Assembly: GCF_003024195.1 (NCBI RefSeq)
Contig: NZ_KZ679043.1
Span: 334,476 to 398,475 of the forward strand
Origin: Streptomyces dioscori
GTDB lineage: Bacteria; Actinomycetota; Actinomycetes; Streptomycetales; Streptomycetaceae
Length of the DNA stretch: 64,000 bases
Reading direction: 5' to 3'
Part shown: piece after piece, positions 15,299 through 23,384 of the stretch
Layout: each line of letters opens with the position of its first letter
Position numbering within the stretch: the first letter of the stretch is position 1
Translations under genes and position numbers: made by a program
The notes under the pieces: generated by a model
What the model saw: the letters and a program-made list of their open reading frames with translations, nothing else
Database searches by the model: none
Told to the model about the DNA's origin: nothing

Positions 15299-15514
15299 CG
15301 ACCCCCGTTGTTCAGGGGCGCGGGGAACGGCGTGGCCGGCCACGTCCGGGCGGCACTGTGACGAGTGGCGCGACCGCCGTTGTTCAGGGGCGCGGGGAAC
15401 GGCGCGGCCGGCCACGTCCGGGCGGCACTGTGACGAGTGGCGCGGCCCCCGTTGTTCAGGGGCGCGGGGAACTGCGCGGCCAGCCACAGCCGGGCAGCAC
15501 TGTGACGAGCCGCG
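15299..15514. repeat. Three tandem 72-bp repeats carrying the dispersed core
   Basis: GTTGTTCAGGGGCGCGGGGA starts at 15307, 15379 and 15451, an exact 72-bp period, with flanking text (GCCACGTCCGGGCGGCACTG and close variants) repeated too. Copies one and two are nearly identical; the third is more diverged. Each copy contains the reverse-oriented dispersed core (15314, 15386, 15458). The third copy runs into the 3' end of the MFS gene. Confidence 0.9.
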
Positions 15515-16766
15515 CAACCCCCGCCCCCACCAACAGCCCCTGATACGGAACGAGTTCCACAAGACCGGCGCCGAGCGCGAGCCCCACCGCGTTCGGCGCG
15601 AACAGCAAGGTGTTCGCGGTCGCCGCCGTACGGCCGAGCAGCGCATCCGGAGTCTCGCGCTGCACAGCCGTGAGCGCCGCGATCAGAACGCACGGCAGCC
15701 CGACCCCCACCCCCACGGCCGAGCCGAGCGCCACCGCGTCGTACGGGAGCGCGCGAGCCGTCACGGCCACCGCGGTCAGCGCGATGCCGTACCGCGCGAA
15801 ACGGTGTTCGCCCAGCCGGCGCAGGAGCGGCCCCGAGACCAGGCCGACCGCCACCGAGCCGGCGCCCTGGGCGACGTACAGCAGTCCCACGTACGCGGGG
15901 GAGTGCCCGAGGCCCTCCGCCACCGCGTAGACCGTCGCGCCGTTGACGCCCGCGAAGAGCATCGTCGTGCCACCGGCGAGGACGAGCGGGCGCAGGGCCG
16001 GGTGGCCCCAGAGGTAGCGCGCGCCCTCCGCGGTCCCGGCACGCCATCCGGCGGCGTCCTCCGACGGGCGCGGTGGCGGCTCGTGGACGCGCAGGAGTGT
16101 GTAGAGGCCCGCGGCGAGGGCGAAGGTCAGCGCGTCCAGGAGCGCGACGCGTGCGCCCCCGTACGCCGCGTACAGGCCCGCTCCGGCGAGCGGGGCGATC
16201 AGTTTCATGCCCTCGTTCGCCGTCATCCGCAGCCCGTTGAAGTCCCCGAGGAGCTGTGTGTCGACGGCGGTGGCCACCAGCGCCGCCTCCGCCGCGTCAT
16301 GGACGACGCCGGCCGCCCCGTGGACGAGGAGCACGGCGAACAGGATCCACAGGGTGCCCGCCGAGTCGACCGCGAAGAGTGGCAGGAGGAGCGCGGCCAG
16401 CCCGAGGTTCGTCCACACCAGCAGTGGCCGGCGGCGGGTGCGGTCGGCGAGGGTGCCGAGGACCGGGCCGATCAGCGTGGGCGCCCAGAGCGCGAAGACG
16501 CAGAGGGCGGCCAGGCCGTCCGAGCCGGTCAGGTCCTTCACCCAGATCCCGGCCACCAGCCACATCGCCGACGAGCCGAAACCGGAGACCACGACTCCGC
16601 TCAGGTACAGGCCGGCGTTGCGGTCCCGCAGGACACGGACCACCGCCCACGCCGGCCGGGCCGCCCGGGACGTCCTGGCCGCACGAGACGTCCGCGGTGA
16701 CCGCCATGACCGCCATGACCGCCATGGCCGTGATGACCGCGGCGTATGTTCCGTCTGTTCCGTCAT
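15456..16766 (-). CDS. Major facilitator superfamily transporter
   Basis: A 436-residue MFS protein with about twelve hydrophobic segments, beginning near residue 50 (GLYLSGVVVSGFGSSAMWLVA) and with the loop-2 motif TLADRTRRRPLLV. The N-terminal 40 residues are low complexity (WRSWRSWRS, then TSRAARTSRAARP), caused by short tandem repeats in the DNA at about 16670-16741, so translation may really start further in. The C-terminus reads ...LPGCGWPRSSPRP: its last residues and stop codon lie in the third copy of the 72-bp repeat, so the original end may have been replaced by repeat expansion. Substrate unknown; an efflux role is typical of this family. Confidence 0.8.
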   Translation of the reverse strand: MTEQTEHTPRSSRPWRSWRSWRSPRTSRAARTSRAARPAWAVVRVLRDRNAGLYLSGVVVSGFGSSAMWLVAGIWVKDLTGSDGLAALCVFALWAPTLIGPVLGTLADRTRRRPLLVWTNLGLAALLLPLFAVDSAGTLWILFAVLLVHGAAGVVHDAAEAALVATAVDTQLLGDFNGLRMTANEGMKLIAPLAGAGLYAAYGGARVALLDALTFALAAGLYTLLRVHEPPPRPSEDAAGWRAGTAEGARYLWGHPALRPLVLAGGTTMLFAGVNGATVYAVAEGLGHSPAYVGLLYVAQGAGSVAVGLVSGPLLRRLGEHRFARYGIALTAVAVTARALPYDAVALGSAVGVGVGLPCVLIAALTAVQRETPDALLGRTAATANTLLFAPNAVGLALGAGLVELVPYQGLLVGAGVARLVTVLPGCGWPRSSPRP

Positions 16767-16856
16767 GCCTGGTCATCGTGGGGCTAAGGCCCCGGGGCGG
16801 GGATCAGGCAGGTGCCTTAGCCGGGGTACGCAGCCGGGGTGCCGGCGCGTCGGCCC

Positions 16857-17834
16857 CTAAGGGACGGTGATGACGAGTTTGCCCCGCGGGTGGCCCTTCT
16901 CCAGATGGCGGACGGCGTCGGCGGTCTCGGCGAGGGGGTAGGTGCGGTCGACGGGCGGGACGAGCTTGCCGTTCTCGGCGAGGTCCTTGAGGGTCAGCAG
17001 GTCCTCGCGGCGGGCCACGGAGACGAGGTTTCGGAGGTTCTGGCGGACGAACGGCGAGAGCAGGACGGCCCGCAGCCCGCGGCTCAGCCCGCCGAACAGC
17101 GCGGTGCCGCCCTCGCCGCCGACGATCACGAGCGTGCCGCGCGGGGCCAGGGCACGGCGCAGCACGGGCAGGGGGCGCTGCCCCGCGTTGTCGACGATGA
17201 CGTCGTAGCGGTGGGGGTGCGGACCGTCGGTGATGTCCTCGGTGGTGTAGTCGATGACGTGCGCGGCGCCCTGGGCCCGTACGAAGTCCGCGCCGCCGGG
17301 TCCGCAGACACCGGTGACCTCGGCCCCGTACACCGTGGCGAGCTGGACGGCGTAACAGCCGACCCCACCCGAGGCGCCGATGACGAGGACCCGTTGGCCC
17401 GGTTTCGGGCGGGCGGGGCCGCTCAGGGCCTGCAGGGCGGTCATGGCCGACACGGGGAGGGCGGCGGCCTGCTCGAAGGTGAGGCCGGCCGGTTTGAGGG
17501 CGAGTTTCGAGGCCTTGGAGCACGCGAACTCGGCGAAGGAGCCCTCGCAGTTGCCGAACACCTCGTCGCCCGGCTTGAAGTCGGTCACCTTCGCCCCGAC
17601 GGCCTCGACCCGTCCGGCGCCGTCCCAGCCCCGCACCGGGTTCTTGGGCCTGCGGAGTCCGAGGACGGCGCGCGCCACCAGCGGGCGGCCGGTCATGAGG
17701 TGCCACACCTCGGGGCCGAGCCCGGCCGCGCGGATCTCGACCAGCACCTCGTCGTCGCGGGGGACGGGACGCTCGATCTCGCGCAGTTCCAGCAGGTCCG
17801 CCGATCCGTAGGCATCCTGGACGATCGCCTTCAT
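16857..17834 (-). CDS. Zinc-free quinone-oxidoreductase-like NADP enzyme
   Basis: A 325-residue MDR enzyme of the quinone oxidoreductase branch. It begins MKAIVQDAYGSADLLELREIE, lacks the GHE zinc ligand and the four-cysteine structural loop, and has the NADPH-binding glycine motif IGASGGVGCYAVQLA. WDGAGRVEAVG and FGNCEGSFAEFA fit the substrate domain. These cytosolic enzymes reduce quinones, enones or similar electrophiles. GGGGAG lies upstream of the ATG at 17834. It is divergent from the TIGR03086 gene across a 181-bp gap. The physiological substrate cannot be told from sequence. Confidence 0.85.
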   Translation of the reverse strand: MKAIVQDAYGSADLLELREIERPVPRDDEVLVEIRAAGLGPEVWHLMTGRPLVARAVLGLRRPKNPVRGWDGAGRVEAVGAKVTDFKPGDEVFGNCEGSFAEFACSKASKLALKPAGLTFEQAAALPVSAMTALQALSGPARPKPGQRVLVIGASGGVGCYAVQLATVYGAEVTGVCGPGGADFVRAQGAAHVIDYTTEDITDGPHPHRYDVIVDNAGQRPLPVLRRALAPRGTLVIVGGEGGTALFGGLSRGLRAVLLSPFVRQNLRNLVSVARREDLLTLKDLAENGKLVPPVDRTYPLAETADAVRHLEKGHPRGKLVITVP

Positions 17835-18015
17835 GGCGTGGCTCCCCTCGTGGTCCCGGCACCGGGAATCCCGGCATTCCCGAGCATCCCGGCGGTTCGG
17901 ACGCCTGGCCAGATTCCTGAGCACGATCTTGGGAGCGGAAGCGATGAGTTTCCGTACGGCGAGCGGTCTACCTCCCGACGACCCGGATACGACCCTGTGA
18001 CGAGAGGAACCCACC

Positions 18016-18630
18016 ATGGGAGACGGCGAGAGCACGGCGGCCACCCTCGACCTGGGGCCGCAGGCCCTGATCGTGGCGCGCGTCGCGGACGCGGTGCGCG
18101 AGGACCAGCTGGACGACGCCACGCCGTGTCCGGAGTACGCGGTACGCCATCTGGTCGGGCATCTGACCGGCCTCGCCGCGGCCTTCCGGGACGCCGGGCG
18201 CAAGGAACTCGGGGCCACGACGGACACCGCGCCCACCGCCGGGCTGCCCGGCCTGACACCCGGGTGGCGGGGCGAACTGCCCAAGCTGCTCGTCGAGTTG
18301 GCCGAGGCATGGCGTGACCCGGCCGCGTGGACGGGGCAGACGCGGGCGGGCGGGGTGGATCTGCCCGGCGAGATCGCGGGCATCGTCGCCACCGACGAAC
18401 TCGTCGTGCACGGCTGGGATCTGGCCCGCGCGACCGGCCAGGAGTACGTGCCCGACGAGGCGGCACTGCGGGCGGCGTACGGGATGCTGGCCGCGTCCGT
18501 CGACGACCCGTCGCGCGGCAGCATCTTCGGCCCGGTGGTGGCCGTCCCGGAGGGCGCGCCCCTGCTGGACCGGGTGATCGGGCTGAGCGGACGGGACCCG
18601 GGGTGGCGGGCCGCCGCCGGGGAGCGCTGA
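18016..18630 (+). CDS. TIGR03086 family DinB-like metal-binding protein
   Basis: A 204-residue protein of the actinobacterial TIGR03086 / maleylpyruvate-isomerase N-domain type, a four-helix DinB fold in which three histidines bind a metal and mycothiol is a likely cofactor. The pattern TPCPEYAVRHLVGHLTG (two histidines near residues 52 and 56) and DELVVHGWDLARATG (third histidine) is clear. The ATG follows CGAGAGGAA. It is divergent from the oxidoreductase gene, which may process the same electrophile. Its 3' end is followed after 20 bp by the 14-bp minisatellite. Confidence 0.82.
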   Translation: MGDGESTAATLDLGPQALIVARVADAVREDQLDDATPCPEYAVRHLVGHLTGLAAAFRDAGRKELGATTDTAPTAGLPGLTPGWRGELPKLLVELAEAWRDPAAWTGQTRAGGVDLPGEIAGIVATDELVVHGWDLARATGQEYVPDEAALRAAYGMLAASVDDPSRGSIFGPVVAVPEGAPLLDRVIGLSGRDPGWRAAAGER

Positions 18631-18650
18631 GGGGATCGCAGGCCCCCGGA

Positions 18651-18804
18651 CCTCAAGCTCCGGGCCCCACGCTTCGGACCTCAAGCTCCGGGCCTCAAGC
18701 TCCGGGCCCCATGCTCCGGGCCTCAAGCTCCGGGCCTCAAGCTCCGGGCCCCATGCTCCGGGCCTCAAGCTCCGGGCCTCAAGCTCCGGGCCTCAAATTC
18801 CGGG
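18651..18804. repeat. Minisatellite: eleven 14-bp tandem units
   Basis: Eleven contiguous 14-mers, mostly CCTCAAGCTCCGGG with CCCCATGCTCCGGG variants at units 5 and 8, run from 18651 to 18804. They fill the gap between convergent genes and include the last codons and stop of the histidine kinase. As 14 is not a multiple of three, unit gain or loss would change that C-terminus. Confidence 0.92.
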
Positions 18805-19945
18805 CTTCAGGGGCCCCGGGCAGTTTCACCGTGACGCGCAGGCCGCCGTCGGGGCGCGGGGTGAGGGCGAGCGTTCCGTCGTGCGCGTGGGCGATGGTCC
18901 TGACGATCGCCAGGCCGAGGCCGACGCCTCCGTGATCGGTGTGGACGCGTTCGGTGCCGCGCCGGAACGGCTCGGTGAAGGTCGAGGCCAGCTCGGGGGA
19001 GATCCTCTCGCCGGAGTTCTCGACCGTGAGCACCACACCGCCGGGCCGGACGCCGGTCCGCACCCACACCGTGCCGCCGCCGGGCAGATTGTGGACGATC
19101 GCGTTCTGGACGAGGTTCGTGGTCAGCTGCAGGAGGAGCGCGTGCGATCCGGTGGTCAGGGTGATGTCGCCGCGGGTCTCCAGGGTCACGCCCCGCTTCT
19201 CCGCGAGGGGCAGCAGCGTTTCGGCGGCCTCCTCGGCCAGGAGGGACAGGTCGACGTCCTCGCGGGTGAACGTCCGCCGCTCGGCGCGGCCGAGCAGGAG
19301 CAGCGCCTCGGTGAGGTCGATGGCCCGCGTGTTGACGGCGTGGAGGCGTTCGACGACCTCGGCGTGGTCGTGGTCCGGATCGGTGCGGGCCACATCGATG
19401 AGGGCCTTCGAGATCGCCAGCGGGGTGCGCAGCTCGTGCGAGGCGTTCGCCGCGAACCTCCGCTGTTCGGCGACGTGTTCTTCGAGCCGGGCCAGCATCG
19501 AGTCGAAGGCGTCGGCGAGTTCGCGGAACTCGTCCTTGCGGCCCGGCAGCCGGATGCGGTGGGAGAGCGCCCCGGCCGAGGCGAGGCGGGTGGCGCCGGT
19601 GATGCGGGTCAGCGGGGCGAGCATCCGGCCGGCCAGGACCCACCCTCCGACCAGGCCGAACACCAGCAGGAACGCCAGCACGGCGGCCGCCCTCGGGGCG
19701 AACACGCGCAGCAGGCCGGACCGGATGGGGAAGACACCGTGCGTGGTGTTGTCCTCGGCGTTGATGAGCATCGCCCGGTCGGGGACGTACCGCAGGAGGA
19801 ACAGCCACACCGCGGCGAGCAGCAGAACACCGGCGAGCATGAGGAACCCGGCGTAACTGAGGGTGAGTCTGGCGCGCACGCTCAGCCCGGGGGCCCTATC
19901 CACCCTCGTCCCCCTCGTGTTGGGCGTCTCCCTCGTGTCGGGCAT
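18779..19945 (-). CDS. Sensor histidine kinase of an OmpR-type two-component system
   Basis: A 388-residue membrane kinase: two transmembrane segments (about residues 30-50 and 85-108) enclosing a short external loop, a HAMP linker, the phosphoacceptor box ASHELRTPLAISK, and ATPase boxes NAIVHN, VENSGERIS and GGVGLGLAIVR. GGAGG seven bases upstream sets the ATG at 19945; this start overlaps the regulator gene by 50 bp, so the two are coupled. The extreme C-terminus (PEARNLRPGA) and stop lie in the last 14-bp repeats. The divergent VanY-like carboxypeptidase suggests a cell-wall signal, as in VanRS-type systems, but that is inference. Confidence 0.9.
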   Translation of the reverse strand: MPDTRETPNTRGTRVDRAPGLSVRARLTLSYAGFLMLAGVLLLAAVWLFLLRYVPDRAMLINAEDNTTHGVFPIRSGLLRVFAPRAAAVLAFLLVFGLVGGWVLAGRMLAPLTRITGATRLASAGALSHRIRLPGRKDEFRELADAFDSMLARLEEHVAEQRRFAANASHELRTPLAISKALIDVARTDPDHDHAEVVERLHAVNTRAIDLTEALLLLGRAERRTFTREDVDLSLLAEEAAETLLPLAEKRGVTLETRGDITLTTGSHALLLQLTTNLVQNAIVHNLPGGGTVWVRTGVRPGGVVLTVENSGERISPELASTFTEPFRRGTERVHTDHGGVGLGLAIVRTIAHAHDGTLALTPRPDGGLRVTVKLPGAPEARNLRPGA

Positions 19946-20618
19946 CCGCCGCCTCCGGCCGTGGCTCGATGCGGTAGCCGACGCCCGGCACCGTGGTGAT
20001 GATCCAGGGTTCGCCGAGCCGTTTGCGCAGGGCCGAGACGGTGATGCGCACGGCGTTGGTGAACGGGTCGGCGTTCTCGTCCCACGCGCGTTCCAGCAGC
20101 TGCTCGGCGCTGACGACACCGCCCTCGGCGGCGACGAGTACCTCCAGCACGGCGAACTGCTTCCGGGTCAGGGCGACATAGCGGCCGTCGCGGTAGACCT
20201 CGCGGCGGAACGGGTCCAGCCGCAGGCCCGCGATCTCCCGTACGGGCGGCCTGCTGTGGCCGCGTCTGCGGTCGAGCGCGCGGAGCCTGAGGACGAGTTC
20301 CTGGAGGTCGAACGGTTTCGTGAGGTAGTCGTCGGCGCCCAGCTCGAACCCGCTGGCCTTGTCGTCGAGACGGTCGGCGGCGGTGAGCATCAGGATCGGC
20401 ATGCCGCTGCCGGAGGCGACGATGACCTTGGCGATCTCGTCACCGGACGGCCCGGGAATGTCGCGGTCGAGCACGGCGATGTCGTACGCGTTGACGCCCA
20501 GCAGTTCCAGCGCGGTGTCGCCGTCGCCCGCGAGGTCCGCCGCGATCGCCTCCAGGCGCAGGCCGTCGCGGATGGCTTCCGCCAGATAGGGCTCGTCCTC
20601 GACGATCAGCACTCGCAT
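19896..20618 (-). CDS. OmpR-family response regulator
   Basis: A 240-residue regulator with a receiver domain (VLIVEDEPYLAEAIRDG, phosphoacceptor aspartate in AVLDRDIPG, conserved Thr in LMLTAAD, Lys in DYLTKPFD) and a C-terminal winged helix (LTRKQFAVLEVLVAAEGGVVSAE, then VRITVSALRKRLG). The tail is repetitive and charged (DARHEGDAQHEGDEGG). It is first in the operon and overlaps the kinase gene. It is divergent from the vanY-like gene over an 87-bp gap, so it probably controls that promoter. Confidence 0.9.
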   Translation of the reverse strand: MRVLIVEDEPYLAEAIRDGLRLEAIAADLAGDGDTALELLGVNAYDIAVLDRDIPGPSGDEIAKVIVASGSGMPILMLTAADRLDDKASGFELGADDYLTKPFDLQELVLRLRALDRRRGHSRPPVREIAGLRLDPFRREVYRDGRYVALTRKQFAVLEVLVAAEGGVVSAEQLLERAWDENADPFTNAVRITVSALRKRLGEPWIITTVPGVGYRIEPRPEAADARHEGDAQHEGDEGG

Positions 20619-20705
20619 GTGCTTGAGGCTACGAGCCGACGCCTATCGCCGGCGTATCGAAAACCGGATACATGTGGGCAACATCGCGCCGCCTTGACTG
20701 GCGGT

Positions 20706-21377
20706 ATGACTCGAAACCCGCCCCCTGCGCGATTACCGACCCGCCCGACCCGCCCGACCCGCCGTATCCGCCGGTTCCGCCCGCTCCTTCTCGTCGTCGG
20801 GGCAGTGGTCCTGGCAGGCGTCGTGGCGGGCGTGGCAGCGATCGCCCTCGCCCTCGGCCCGCAACTGCCGACGTCCTGGCTGTCGTCGAGACCGTCGTCG
20901 GAGTCCTCGGCGAGGTCTTCGCTCTCCTCGGCCGACGGTGTCGTCCCCGAGGGCGTGACGGTCTTCGACGACACGTACGAGGCCGTGGCGAGACTGGATC
21001 CGGAGCTGCTCGACGCCCTGCGCGACGCCGCGACGGCAGCCGCGGCCGACGGGGTCGAGTTCTACGTCAACAGCGGCTGGCGTTCGCCGAGGTACCAGAA
21101 CCGGCTTCTGCGCGAGGCGGTCGCCGCCCATGGGTCCGAGGAGGAGGCCGCCCGATGGGTGGCCACTGCGGCGACGTCTCCGCATGTGTCGGGGGACGCC
21201 GTCGACATCGGGCACTCCGACGCGGCGAAGTGGCTGTCCGAGCACGGCGTGGACCACGGGCTGTGCCAGATCTACCGGAACGAGCCCTGGCACTTCGAAC
21301 TGCGTACCCAGGCGATCGGGCACCGGTGCCCGGACCTGTATGCCGACCCCACCGAGGACCCGAGGATGCAGCAGTGA
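20706..21377 (+). CDS. VanY-type D-alanyl-D-alanine carboxypeptidase (M15)
   Basis: A 223-residue membrane-anchored peptidase. After a Pro/Arg/Thr-rich cytoplasmic start, one transmembrane segment (about residues 26-50) and a Ser-rich linker, the catalytic domain has the M15 zinc motif SPHVSGDAVDIG (SxHxxGxAxD) and EPWHFELR with the catalytic Glu and third zinc ligand. These enzymes trim terminal D-Ala from peptidoglycan stems outside the membrane. Its TGA overlaps the GTG of the next gene. Divergence from the two-component genes suggests it is their target. Without vanHAX genes nearby, glycopeptide resistance is not implied. Confidence 0.87.
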   Translation: MTRNPPPARLPTRPTRPTRRIRRFRPLLLVVGAVVLAGVVAGVAAIALALGPQLPTSWLSSRPSSESSARSSLSSADGVVPEGVTVFDDTYEAVARLDPELLDALRDAATAAAADGVEFYVNSGWRSPRYQNRLLREAVAAHGSEEEAARWVATAATSPHVSGDAVDIGHSDAAKWLSEHGVDHGLCQIYRNEPWHFELRTQAIGHRCPDLYADPTEDPRMQQ

Positions 21378-22540
21378 CCGACAGTGAGCGGGGACGGACG
21401 ATGACACAGGGCGACACGGAGGACTTGGCGGACATGGCTGACGCGACCGGCGTGACCGACACGGTGGACGTGACAGACACAGCGGGCGTGACCGGCACGG
21501 CGGGCGTGACCGGCACGGCGGGCACGGCGACCACGGCCCGTATCCGCCGCACGGTCCGCGCAGGCCTCCGCCCGGCCCCCTGGAAGCGCGGCCCGCTGCT
21601 CACGGTGCTCGCGCTGCTCCTCGGCCTGACCCTGCTGCTGCACGCGAGCATCCCGAACCGGATCGGGAACCTCGGCAGCTTGGTGGAGACCTTCCTGCCC
21701 TGGTTCGGCCTGTTCGTCCCGGTGCTGCTCGTCGGTGCGCTGTGGCGCCGCTCCGCCTCCGCGGTGCTCGCGCTGCTGCTGCCGGTCACGGTGTGGCTGC
21801 ACCTCTTCGGCGGGCTGCTCGGCGACAGGTCCCAGCCGGGCGGCGACCTCACCGTGGCGAGCCACAACGTCGGCGCCGCCAACCCCGATCCGGCCGGCAC
21901 CGCCCGCGCCCTGGCCGCCTCCGGCGCGGACGTGCTGGCGCTGGAGGAGGTGACCCCTCAGGACCGGGGCACGTACGAGAAGGGGCTGGCGAAGGCGTAC
22001 CCGCACCACACGGTCCTCGGCACGGTCGGGCTGTGGAGCAGGCTGCCCCTGTCGGACACCCGGCCGGTCGACCTCAGGACGGACGTCGGCCTGCTGGCGA
22101 GGACCAGGCCGGCCGACGCGACCTCGGCCGAGAACCGGGCGCTGCGCACCACGGTGGCCACGGAGCACGGGCCGCTGGCGGTGTACGTGGCGCACCTCGG
22201 ATCCGCCCGGGTGAACCCCAGGTCGGGCTTCTGGACGGACTCGCGGGACAGGAACGCGCAGGCGCTCGGCGAGGCTGTCGCCGCCGAGCCGAACGAGCGG
22301 GTGGTGCTGCTCGGCGATCTGAACGGCACCATGGACGACCGCGCGTTCGACGGGCTCACTTCGCGACTGCACTCGGTGCAGGACGTGGCCGGGGACGGCT
22401 TCGGCCTCACCTGGCCGGCGAGTTTTCCGGTGGCGCGGATCGACCAGATCCTGGTCCGCGGGGTGGAGCCGAGGAGTGCGCGGGTGCTGCCGTCCACGGG
22501 CAGCGACCACCTGCCGGTGGCGGCCGCGATCGACTGGTGA
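21374..22540 (+). CDS. Membrane endonuclease/exonuclease/phosphatase family protein
   Basis: A 388-residue protein. The GTG at 21374 overlaps the vanY-like stop and has GAGG eight bases upstream; an ATG at 21401 is the alternative. The N-terminus is a repetitive Val/Thr/Gly/Ala stretch (VTGTAGVTGTAG). About three transmembrane segments follow (residues 75-155). The EEP catalytic fold then shows SHNVG, LALEEVTP, YVAHLGSAR, LLGDLNGTMDD, IDQILVRG and GSDHLP, the complete magnesium-dependent set. It probably hydrolyses a phosphodiester or phosphomonoester outside the cell; related proteins act on lipids or nucleic acids. Coupling to vanY suggests an envelope role. Confidence 0.85.
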   Translation: MTDSERGRTMTQGDTEDLADMADATGVTDTVDVTDTAGVTGTAGVTGTAGTATTARIRRTVRAGLRPAPWKRGPLLTVLALLLGLTLLLHASIPNRIGNLGSLVETFLPWFGLFVPVLLVGALWRRSASAVLALLLPVTVWLHLFGGLLGDRSQPGGDLTVASHNVGAANPDPAGTARALAASGADVLALEEVTPQDRGTYEKGLAKAYPHHTVLGTVGLWSRLPLSDTRPVDLRTDVGLLARTRPADATSAENRALRTTVATEHGPLAVYVAHLGSARVNPRSGFWTDSRDRNAQALGEAVAAEPNERVVLLGDLNGTMDDRAFDGLTSRLHSVQDVAGDGFGLTWPASFPVARIDQILVRGVEPRSARVLPSTGSDHLPVAAAIDW

Positions 22541-22585
22541 TCCCACGGCCCCGTACGTCGACCGCAACTTCTTTTGTCGGAAGCA

Positions 22586-22614
22586 TTGACGAAACACAGA
22601 GGCGCTTCTAGCTT
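22586..22614 (+). promoter_or_regulatory. Vegetative-type promoter of the GntR-led pectin operon
   Basis: TTGACG (22586-22591), a 17-bp spacer and TAGCTT (22609-22614) match the HrdB consensus well. It lies 114 bp before the GntR start codon. Confidence 0.6.
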
Positions 22615-22635
22615 CGTCGCGTCGTACTTCGTACG

Positions 22636-22645
22636 TCATATATGA
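22636..22645 (+). promoter_or_regulatory. TCATATATGA palindrome, likely GntR operator
   Basis: A perfect 10-bp AT-rich palindrome in an otherwise GC-rich region, about 22 bp past the -10 box and flanked by near-symmetric CGTC...GACG. FCD-type GntR regulators bind short palindromes of this sort, so autoregulation and operon control are plausible. Confidence 0.45.
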
Positions 22646-22727
22646 GACGAGATACGCGAGATCAGATACGCGATCCCTCGATCCCTGAGGGCTCCGCGCC
22701 ACCGATCCGTGTCACCGAGAGGCGAGC

Positions 22728-23384
22728 ATGACCTCTGCGCCCACGCCGATCCCCTCCCGCACGCAGTTCGTGCAGGAGGGGATCAAACACCGCATCCTCA
22801 CCGGGCAGTTGACGCCGGGGCAGGCCTTGGTCGAGACCGAGCTCGCCGCACAGTTCGGGGTGTCCAAGACCCCGGTGCGCGAGGCGCTCAAGACCCTGGC
22901 CGGTACCGGGCTGGTCGTGATGAACCAGTACAAGGGCGTCACGGTGCGCATGGTGGACGCGGACATGGCGCGCGAGGTGTACGACGTGCGGCTGCTGCTC
23001 GAACCGGAGGCCCTGCGACGCTCCGTGCTGCGCGGCACCTCCCTCGACACGGCGCGTGAGGCGCTGGAGCGCGCCGACGCCGCCACCGACACCGCCCAGC
23101 GGTCCCTCGCCAACCGCGAGTTCCACCGCTCCCTGTACGTCCGCTGCGGCAACCCGCTGCTCGGCCGGATGCTGGACGAGGTCCGGGACCAGGCCGCCCT
23201 GGTCTCCGCGGTGGCCTGGGCCGCCGACCCGTCCTGGGAGCGCGAGGCCGCCGAGCACCGGGAGATCCTGCGGCTCGCCCTCGACGGCGACTCGGACGGC
23301 GCGGCGCGCGCCCTGTACTCGCACATCGCCTCGTTCGTGCAACGGGCCTTCCCCGAGGCCCAGGGAAAGGGTGAGCAGGAATGA
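22728..23384 (+). CDS. GntR family regulator with FCD domain
   Basis: A 218-residue repressor-type regulator. The N-terminal winged helix shows IKHRILTGQLTPGQALVE, LAAQFGVSKTPVREALKTL and GLVVMNQYKGVTV. The C-terminal all-helical FCD domain has metal/effector histidines in NREFHRSLY and AAEHREIL. Such FadR-subfamily regulators normally bind a sugar acid or related metabolite. GAGAGG precedes the ATG, and its stop overlaps the start of the DapA-like gene, so it leads the operon it probably controls. The palindrome at 22636-22645 is the likely site. Confidence 0.9.
   Translation: MTSAPTPIPSRTQFVQEGIKHRILTGQLTPGQALVETELAAQFGVSKTPVREALKTLAGTGLVVMNQYKGVTVRMVDADMAREVYDVRLLLEPEALRRSVLRGTSLDTAREALERADAATDTAQRSLANREFHRSLYVRCGNPLLGRMLDEVRDQAALVSAVAWAADPSWEREAAEHREILRLALDGDSDGAARALYSHIASFVQRAFPEAQGKGEQE

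Noticed and set aside
20706..21377. Part of a vancomycin-resistance cluster
   Set aside because: No vanH, vanA or vanX homologue is nearby; only the VanY-type enzyme and a generic two-component system are seen.
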